From assembly GCA_039194665.1 (NCBI GenBank), contig JBCCVW010000152.1:1-11647 (forward strand): a DNA stretch of 11,647 nt. The letters are read 5' to 3'. Shown here piece after piece: positions 7,322 to 11,647 of the stretch. A model generated the notes under the pieces. That model made no database searches. It had not been told where the DNA came from and saw only the letters and a list, made by a program, of their open reading frames with translations. The stretch is from JABSQH01 sp039194665. Its GTDB lineage: Bacteria; Actinomycetota; Acidimicrobiia; Acidimicrobiales; Ilumatobacteraceae. A program made the position numbers and the translations under genes. Each line of letters opens with the position of its first letter. Position 1 is the first letter of the stretch.

Positions 7322-8015
7322 CAGCGGGGTGCGCGCGTCGCGCATCGCTGATCGCGCGATGCAAGCGATCGATGGCTCCGGGCGTACGCGCTCCCCACCA
7401 GAACAGGTCCTGCCCGTCGACGCGCAGGGCCGGCGCTATGTCGCTGAGCTCGTCCAAGTGACGGTCGGCGAACGAGTAGGGCTCAGAAGGAACAAGTACA
7501 ACGTCGGGCCGCCGCCGGGCGACCTGGTCGAGTTCGACGCTCGGGTAGTCGTTCGACGAATCGCCGTACACGTTCGCCACGCCGATCGCGGCGAGGAGCG
7601 ACGATCCGTACGTCGCAGGGCCGATGGTCATCCACGGGCGACGCCAGATCGGAACGAAGGCGCGCACGCCGATGGGGGCGTACGAGGGCATCGCTGAGCT
7701 GTCGAACAGGTCGAGTCGGAGCTCCTCGCGCAGGCGGTTGAGCTCGGACTCCAACCCGTCGACCGAGTCGATGTCGAGAGCAACGATGCTGACACCAGCG
7801 GCGCGAAGCGCTTCGGCATCCTCGCGTCGATTCTCGTGGCGGTCGAGCACGACCAGGTCGGGTGCGAGGGCCACGATCGCGTCGATGTCTGGGTTCTTCG
7901 TACCCCCCACGTGGGGGAGGTCGGGACGCTCACAGAACCGCGTGCAGGCGACCGGCTCCACACCCCACGCAGACAGTGTCTCGGTAGCCGACGGCACGAG
8001 GCTGACGACTCTCAT
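7314..8015 (-). CDS. BtuF-like helical-backbone metal/cobalamin-binding protein, no signal peptide
   Basis: This 233-residue protein belongs to the periplasmic-binding-protein superfamily with a single helical backbone (BtuF/FhuD fold). The start MRVVSLVPSATETLSAWG is typical of cobalamin-binding proteins. It is followed by VGGTKNPDIDAIVALAPDLVV (22-residue linker-side strand pattern, shown here up to the VV), GVSIVALDIDSVDGL, the WRRPWMTIGPATYGSSLLAAIG segment that opens the second lobe, and RRPDVVLVPSEPYSF. It has no signal peptide or lipobox and no transporter genes beside it. It may act in the cytoplasm or be an orphan sensor-like member, as is common for short Actinobacterial and Bacteroidetes relatives. 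I chose the ATG at 8015 because homologues begin at MRVVSL; a GTG at 8027 adds only MVST. The ligand (B12, heme or iron chelate) cannot be told from sequence. It is the last gene of a minus-strand run after pirin and yceI, but a hairpin separates it from yceI. Confidence 0.8.
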   Translation of the reverse strand: MRVVSLVPSATETLSAWGVEPVACTRFCERPDLPHVGGTKNPDIDAIVALAPDLVVLDRHENRREDAEALRAAGVSIVALDIDSVDGLESELNRLREELRLDLFDSSAMPSYAPIGVRAFVPIWRRPWMTIGPATYGSSLLAAIGVANVYGDSSNDYPSVELDQVARRRPDVVLVPSEPYSFADRHLDELSDIAPALRVDGQDLFWWGARTPGAIDRLHRAISDARRAHPAGS

Positions 8016-8054
8016 CGTCGACACCACCGACCGGCGCGGCGTGCAGCCATGACT

Positions 8055-8076
8055 GGCGACCCTACCCAGGGTCGCC
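8055..8076 (-). terminator. Hairpin after the YceI gene, possible terminator
   Basis: A perfect 9-bp stem (ggcgaccct / agggtcgcc) with a 4-base loop begins 6 bases past the stop of the YceI gene on the minus strand. It lies about 40 bases before the BtuF-like start. It is GC-rich and stable but has no U tract in either direction. It may be a weak or factor-assisted terminator, or a processing or mRNA-stabilising structure between the two genes. Confidence 0.5.
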
Positions 8077-8081
8077 GTGAC

Positions 8082-8612
8082 CTACCCGGCGGACTGATGG
8101 TGCGCGGTGGCCGCGACGGCGAGCTGAAGGCGGTTGCCGACGATGATCGACGGCAGCTTGTCGACTCCGATTGCGGTGCGGTCGAGTGCAGCGGTGAGCG
8201 AGAACTTCGCCGTGTCGCCTTGAATCTCGACATCGCGCACAACAGCGTCCATGGCCGATTCCGCCCCCTTCACCTGCACCGTGCCGCTGACGGCGTAGTG
8301 CGTGCCGTCCGCCGCGATGTTGTCGGCACGAAACGCAAGAACCGGATGGTTGTCGGCATCGAGAAAGTCGGCACCACGGACGTGTTCGTTGCGCTTGTCG
8401 TTCGGGCTGCGGTACGACGTTGCGTCGATCTGTACCGACACACCGGTCACGCTTCCGTCGGCATCGATCTCGATCTGACCGTCGAGCACGGTCAGATCGG
8501 CGGACACGGTGAACAGTCCGAGCTTCTTCACGCTGACCGTCACCGTGGTGGCGGCTGGATCGAGGGTCCATGTACCGACGGTGGCGCCGGCGAGCGGTGG
8601 GCTGATGGTCAT
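8082..8612 (-). CDS. YceI-family lipid-binding-like protein
   Basis: This 176-residue protein has the YceI beta-barrel (lipocalin-like) signature: WTLDPAATTVTVSVKKLGLFTV (residues 15-36, shown here across two adjacent strands), the RNEHVRGADFLDADNHP motif (74-90), KGAESAMDAVVRD, and the late ALDRTAIGVDKL. E. coli YceI is periplasmic and related polyisoprenoid-binding proteins hold a long lipid in the barrel. This one has no signal peptide, so it is probably cytoplasmic, as many actinobacterial members are. The ATG at 8612 follows an excellent SD (aaaggaag) 6-7 bases away. It lies 64 bases after pirin on the same strand and is probably cotranscribed with it, under the divergent MarR regulator. 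YceI, pirin and MarR genes are often found together in redox or stress-related settings. The exact ligand is unknown. Confidence 0.88.
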   Translation of the reverse strand: MTISPPLAGATVGTWTLDPAATTVTVSVKKLGLFTVSADLTVLDGQIEIDADGSVTGVSVQIDATSYRSPNDKRNEHVRGADFLDADNHPVLAFRADNIAADGTHYAVSGTVQVKGAESAMDAVVRDVEIQGDTAKFSLTAALDRTAIGVDKLPSIIVGNRLQLAVAATAHHQSAG

Positions 8613-8676
8613 GTGGACTTCCTTTCGTCGGGAGGGTTGTGCGGTGCAGAGGATGAGGGCGCGCGGCGTGCGGTCG

Positions 8677-9576
8677 TCACGCAGCGCCAGACGCCGGGAT
8701 CGACCCCATGCGTCCGGCGTTGAAGTCGTCGATCGCCTCGATGATCTCCTCGCGGGTGTTCATCACGAACGGTCCGTAGCGAGCGACCGGCTCGCTGATC
8801 GGCTCGCCTGCGAGCACGAACCCGTCGAGCGGTGGCACGTCGTCGTCGACCGTGATGACGACGGCGCCGCCATCACGATCGAACACGGCCAGCTCGTGTT
8901 CGCCAACCGTGCGCTCGCCGATGCGCGCGCCACCCGCGACGGAATAGAGCGCAGCTGTGTGACCCTCGGGTAACGCGAGACGAGCCGTCGCTCCAGGTTC
9001 GATGCGCACCCGGGCAAACGTGATCGGTGTATGTGTGTGTGCGGGACCCTGCGTTCCAAGCAACTCGCCGGCCACGACATCGACACGCACGCCGCCGCGC
9101 TCGACGATCGGAATGTCGTGGGCGGTGAGCGCTTGGTAGCGCGGGCGGGTCCGTTTGTGCTCCTTCGGGAGATTGACCCACAACTGCAGTCCGTGGCCAC
9201 GCCCGCCGTCGCGCTGGATCCGCTCGCTCGGCATCTCGGAGTGGACGATGCCGTCACCGGCGGTCATCCACTGGACATCTCCGGGGTAAATGACTCCCCG
9301 ATTGCCGACGGAGTCGCGATGCTCCACTTCGCCATCGAGCACATACGTCACCGTCTCGAATCCGCGGTGGGGGTGATCTGGTGCACCCACCATTGCGCCG
9401 GGCGGGTGATGAGCGGGCGCCATCTCGTCGAGCAGGAGAAACGGATCGAGGAGATCGAGTGCATCGGTGGGAAACGGGCGGTACACCTGGAACCCTCCGC
9501 CTTCGGTCGCCTGTCGGGCTGGCACGACGGCCGTGATCCGACGGCTCGTGGTGGTGCTGGCAGCGGTTGTTTCCAT
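8677..9576 (-). CDS. Pirin family protein (bicupin, probable quercetinase-like metalloprotein)
   Basis: This 299-residue protein is the standard pirin length, with an N-terminal cupin and a C-terminal pirin_C domain. The metal-binding residues are intact: His68 and His70 in DHPHRGFETVTYVLDGEVEH, and His112 and Glu114 in WMTAGDGIVHSEMP. Together they form the 3-His/1-Glu Fe site of pirins, some of which have quercetin 2,3-dioxygenase activity. The second domain carries GLQLWVNLPKEHKRTRPRYQ and ends with GPFVMNTREEIIEAIDDFNAGRMG, a conserved pirin C-terminus. I chose the ATG at 9576, with ggac/aggaac purine runs upstream. The frame stays open to 9639, but that would overlap the divergent palindrome and add a non-homologous leader. 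It heads the pirin-yceI unit and faces the MarR gene. Regulation by MarR through the 9631-9646 palindrome is likely. The physiological role could be catalytic or a redox-sensing partner. Confidence 0.92.
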   Translation of the reverse strand: METTAASTTTSRRITAVVPARQATEGGGFQVYRPFPTDALDLLDPFLLLDEMAPAHHPPGAMVGAPDHPHRGFETVTYVLDGEVEHRDSVGNRGVIYPGDVQWMTAGDGIVHSEMPSERIQRDGGRGHGLQLWVNLPKEHKRTRPRYQALTAHDIPIVERGGVRVDVVAGELLGTQGPAHTHTPITFARVRIEPGATARLALPEGHTAALYSVAGGARIGERTVGEHELAVFDRDGGAVVITVDDDVPPLDGFVLAGEPISEPVARYGPFVMNTREEIIEAIDDFNAGRMGSIPASGAA

Positions 9577-9685
9577 GACGTCGTCCGTTCCTGTCGAGGG
9601 TCTGAAATTTTGTTGACGCTTAAACCAACTACTTGACATGTCAAGTTATTCCAGAACAGTTGATGCGTCAAGTACCATCCGTGAG
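9577..9685. promoter_or_regulatory. Divergent control region between pirin and marR
   Basis: This 109-base gap is noticeably more AT-rich than its surroundings (ctgaaattttgttgacgcttaaacc). It should hold the promoters of both divergent units. TTGACA occurs in both orientations inside the 16-bp palindrome and could serve as a -35 on either strand. I could not find a convincing -10 at the right spacing on either strand. Only the location is well supported. Confidence 0.55.
9631..9646. promoter_or_regulatory. 16-bp perfect palindrome, probable MarR operator
   Basis: ACTTGACATGTCAAGT is exactly self-complementary, the length and symmetry expected for a MarR-dimer operator. It lies in the gap between the marR gene and the divergent pirin-yceI unit, 55 bases before the pirin ATG. 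Two further half-sites flank it: TTGACGC at 9613-9619 and its exact inverse GCGTCAA at 9665-9671. This suggests more than one dimer-binding position. Autoregulation plus repression of pirin-yceI is inferred from the layout. Confidence 0.7.
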
Positions 9686-10174
9686 GTGGCGAACCGGGGC
9701 GACGAGCCGCAATGGCTCGACGAACAGCAGCAGCGAGCGTGGCGCGCCCTATTGGTGGTGCTCAACCGAGCGATGCCTGATATCGAGCGAACGCTGAAGG
9801 AACACGATCTGCTTTCGATCCAGTACGGCATGCTCGTCGCCCTTGCCGAAGCACCGGAGTCGACGAGACGGCTCAGCGATCTCGCAGAGGACGCGAACAT
9901 GTCGCAGAGCCGGCTTTCGCATCGCATACGCGATCTCGTCGAGAACGGCGACGTCGAGGTGGACAACGACCCAGACGACGGCCGGGTCAAGCTGGCGAGG
10001 CTCACGCCCAAGGGGCGTCGTCGGCTCGAACGACTCGCCCCCCTCCACGTCGCCGACGTGCAGCGCCTGCTTTTCGATCATCTCGACGAGCGACAGACGG
10101 CGGCACTCGCCGACGCACTTGGCACGGTGGCCGGCGGGCTCTGCGACCACGACGAGTTCCGCACGTCAGGTTGA
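9686..10174 (+). CDS. MarR-family transcriptional regulator
   Basis: This winged-helix repressor has 162 residues from the GTG at 9686. The body reads EQQQRAWRALLVVLNRAM (dimerisation helix), IQYGMLVALAEAPESTRRLS, then the recognition helix DANMSQSRLSHRIRDLVENG, the wing DPDDGRVKLARLTPKG, and a C-terminal dimerisation helix LFDHLDERQTAALADAL. An ATG at 9638 in the same frame would give 178 residues. However, it sits in the middle of the 16-bp palindrome, and its extra 16 residues do not look like a MarR N-terminus, so I prefer the GTG. Neither start has a strong SD. The gene is divergent from pirin-yceI and most likely represses them and itself, with relief by a phenolic, oxidant or similar ligand. 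That signal cannot be read from sequence. Confidence 0.88.
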   Translation: MANRGDEPQWLDEQQQRAWRALLVVLNRAMPDIERTLKEHDLLSIQYGMLVALAEAPESTRRLSDLAEDANMSQSRLSHRIRDLVENGDVEVDNDPDDGRVKLARLTPKGRRRLERLAPLHVADVQRLLFDHLDERQTAALADALGTVAGGLCDHDEFRTSG

Positions 10175-10230
10175 CGCGACCCTCCGTGACGTCGCGCGAC
10201 GAGTTCGTGCGGTGCTCGCGGAGCTCGGCG

Positions 10231-10560
10231 CGCGACCCGCTTCCAGAAGGTGACCTTGTCCTCACCAGCCCCATAGAAGTCACGGATGCGGGCCTCCTCC
10301 ACGAACCCACGCTGGCCGTAGAAGCGACGGGCGCTCTCGTAGTCATCAACGCTTGAGGTGTCGACGATCAGCGTCTGCGCTACCGATTCTCCGAGCGCGA
10401 GCAGGGCAACCTCAACGTGTTTGATGAGCGCAGTTCCGGCTCCCGGGCGTAGTAGGCAGCCGCGATGACGACCTGACTCGTGTCGGTAGCGACGATCCAG
10501 TGGTCGTCGTCGAGCGTGCCGTCGAAGAAGCGGACGAGCGGACTGCAGTTCGTGCTGCGT
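10231..10560 (-). pseudogene. Decayed GNAT N-acetyltransferase, internal deletion and frame change
   Basis: Two pieces of one GNAT protein lie in different minus-strand frames. From about 10559 the first frame reads SPLVRFFDGTLDDDHWIVA and then TDTSQVVIAAAYYAREP. From about 10450 the next frame reads RPGAGTALIKHVEVALLALG, then QTLIVDTSSVDDYESARRFYGQRGF and VEEARIRDFYGAGEDKVTFW, ending KRV near 10234. In intact relatives roughly 20-25 residues sit between AAYY and the G-x-G-T-A-L acetyl-CoA loop. Here they are missing and the frame shifts at the join (about 10436-10452). The first piece has no start codon before an in-frame stop at 10613-10611, and after KRV the frame runs on toward marR without a normal stop. 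The C-terminal piece is otherwise well preserved, so inactivation looks recent. A sequencing error alone would not explain the missing block. Confidence 0.7.
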
Positions 10561-10631
10561 CCCTGATTCGCCGACGTTGACGACGCACGGGAGTCACGCT
10601 TCGCCAGCCATCACGCTCGGAGCAATCGGTC

Positions 10632-10796
10632 GTGGAGATCGATTTCGATTGGGAATATGTGTTTGAGATGCCTCTCGATATCGCGCACATGCGCGATAGA
10701 CTGGTGCTACGAGTCACCGCTGGAACAATGCGATGGCCCGCTCGACACCTCGCCGTGTCCAACTGCAGCCTCCAACAGTGGGAGGTAACGACATGA
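10632..10796 (+). CDS. Doubtful 54-codon ORF overlapping the DUF222 start
   Basis: From the GTG at 10632 an open frame encodes 54 residues beginning MEIDFDWEYVFEMPLDIAHM and ending LQQWEVTT. Its TGA (10794-10796) overlaps the ATG of the DUF222 gene as ATGA, the junction style seen in the thi operon. GGAG lies about 10 bases upstream. Against it: I recognise no family, the base composition is AT-richer than in neighbouring genes, and a 20-bp palindrome lies inside it. It also sits in a decayed region, so the overlap could be chance. It may be a leader peptide or a gene remnant. Low confidence that it is expressed. Confidence 0.22.
   Translation: MEIDFDWEYVFEMPLDIAHMRDRLVLRVTAGTMRWPARHLAVSNCSLQQWEVTT
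10679..10698. repeat. 20-bp inverted repeat upstream of the DUF222 gene
   Basis: TATCGCGCA and TGCGCGATA are exact inverse complements separated by CA, centred about 105 bases before the DUF222 start. The surrounding 80 bases are AT-richer than the window. The symmetry and length fit a binding site for a dimeric regulator, but no cognate protein is identifiable. As RNA it would be a hairpin with too small a loop for full pairing and no T tract, so it is unlikely to be a terminator. Confidence 0.5.
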
Positions 10797-11647
10797 CCGA
10801 CGATGACGCGGTCACCACCTTTGTGGCGCTACTCGCGCTCTGTCCTGACGACTGCGACCGCGATCAGCTCGCCGCCGCGGTCAGCGACGTCAGACGATTG
10901 AAGTCGCGACTCGACGCCGTGCAGATCGGGTTGACGCGCCGAGCGCGAGAACTCGCCGAGACGGGCCACGCTGAACCTGCCGAGTCGCTGCTCGGGTCGG
11001 TGGGCGGGATGGACTCCAAAGAGGCCGACGCCGCGACCGCCCGCGAAGAACTCTGCAATCAGGCCGCTGACGTCGAAGATGCGTTGACCGACGGCGAGAT
11101 CGCCACCGCCTACGTCGACGCGCTCGCAACGGCGGCGAACTCGCTGCCCGAGGCGTTGCGGCCCGAGTTCCTGGCCCTCCGCGAACGACTCCTCGCGGCC
11201 GCCAGAGTCGTGTCGGTGGACGCGTTCCGCAAACGCTGCCGGCAGCTCGTGCGCGACATTCGTGCCGCGCAGGCCGACAACGGCGAGGACGACGAGCTGT
11301 CGCGTCAACGCAAGGCCTCGAAGATCTCGCAGTGGGTCGACAAAGTCACCGGGATGCATCACATCCACGCCGAACTCGACCCCGAACGCGCCGCCAAGGT
11401 CACCGCGGCGATCAGCCGGGCGGCCAACCAGATCCGTTCCACCTTGCCCGCCAAGGAAACACGGTCGTGGCGCGAACTGGAAGTCGACGGCTACGTCACC
11501 GCCACCACCGGCGGCAGCGTCACGTGTCTGACGGGAACCTCATCTGGGTTCGGTATCGCTGAGATTCAGGTGCTCGTCGACTACCAGACACTCATCAACG
11601 GGCTCCACGAACACGGCACCGCCGAAACCATCGACGGCGTGCCGTTG
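10793..11647 (+). CDS. DUF222 protein, partial (probable HNH endonuclease-type, 13E12 family)
   Basis: From the ATG at 10793 there are 285 open codons to the window end with no stop. A strong SD (gggagg) ends 6 bases before the start. The protein is helical and charged and matches the actinobacterial DUF222 architecture: an N-terminal helical region (RRLKSRLDAVQIGLTRRARE), a helical repeat domain with GEIATAYVDALATAANSLP (the 'transit of GAL/ADAL' pattern of DUF222), then RQRKASKISQWVDKVTGMHH and HIHAELDPERAAKVTAAISR. The last visible part (VLVDYQTLINGLHEHG, then TAETIDGVPL) normally comes just before the HNH nuclease domain, which would lie beyond the window. These proteins occur in many near-copies in actinobacterial genomes and are suspected of mobile or selfish behaviour, but their role is unsettled. 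The HNH domain is expected, not seen. Confidence 0.82.
   Translation, partial: MTDDDAVTTFVALLALCPDDCDRDQLAAAVSDVRRLKSRLDAVQIGLTRRARELAETGHAEPAESLLGSVGGMDSKEADAATAREELCNQAADVEDALTDGEIATAYVDALATAANSLPEALRPEFLALRERLLAAARVVSVDAFRKRCRQLVRDIRAAQADNGEDDELSRQRKASKISQWVDKVTGMHHIHAELDPERAAKVTAAISRAANQIRSTLPAKETRSWRELEVDGYVTATTGGSVTCLTGTSSGFGIAEIQVLVDYQTLINGLHEHGTAETIDGVPL

Noticed and set aside
9577..9639. N-terminal extension of pirin to 9639
   Set aside because: It would run through the divergent operator and adds residues (MSSSWFKRQQNF...) not seen in pirins, which start close to METT-like sequences followed by the RxI segment.
10171..10356. Plus-strand 61-codon frame after marR
   Set aside because: It is antisense to the preserved C-terminal half of the GNAT remnant and has no recognisable features.

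Overview
The window is GC-rich, densely packed DNA in which reading frames are wide open in several phases. It carries a DUF222 (13E12-type) gene, GTG starts, ATGA/GTGA gene junctions and large acidic Ala/Asp/Val-rich proteins. This points to a high-GC actinobacterium, probably of the Acidimicrobiia (Ilumatobacter-like). That placement is an inference from style and gene content, because no rRNA or marker gene is present.

Layout. (1) Bases 1-86 hold the 5' end of a minus-strand MOSC-domain gene. Divergent from it is a TauE/SafE-type permease (127-864), followed two bases later by a large exported protein made of three ~110-residue repeats and a DUF3048 (YerB-like) domain (867-3062). (2) Bases 3076-7299 form a thiamine salvage operon: a TPP riboswitch, thiamine pyrophosphokinase (thiN), the lipoprotein thiamine-binding protein (thiB), the fused two-domain permease (thiP) and the ATPase (thiQ). 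All three gene junctions are 4-base ATGA or GTGA overlaps. Uptake and activation of thiamine are therefore one transcriptional unit, switched off by TPP, with the ribosome-binding site of thiN built into the 3' strand of the riboswitch. (3) Bases 7314-9576 are a minus-strand block converging on thiQ: pirin, then a YceI-family protein, then a BtuF-like metal/cobalamin-binding protein without a signal peptide. A strong hairpin lies between the last two. (4) A MarR-family regulator (9686-10174) is divergent from pirin. A perfect 16-bp palindrome lies in the divergent gap, as expected for a MarR operator. (5) Bases 10175-10792 contain a decayed minus-strand GNAT acetyltransferase (internal deletion plus frame change, no start) and a doubtful 54-codon ORF containing a 20-bp palindrome. 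(6) From 10793 to the window end runs a DUF222 protein, cut off before the HNH nuclease domain such proteins usually carry.

I found no convincing undescribed system. The most distinctive points are the thiN-first riboswitch operon with the SD inside the aptamer, the divergent MarR/pirin-yceI control region, the triple-repeat DUF3048 architecture, the GNAT remnant, and the unexplained palindrome/small ORF before the DUF222 gene. No tRNA, rRNA, CRISPR array, transposase or insertion sequence was seen.
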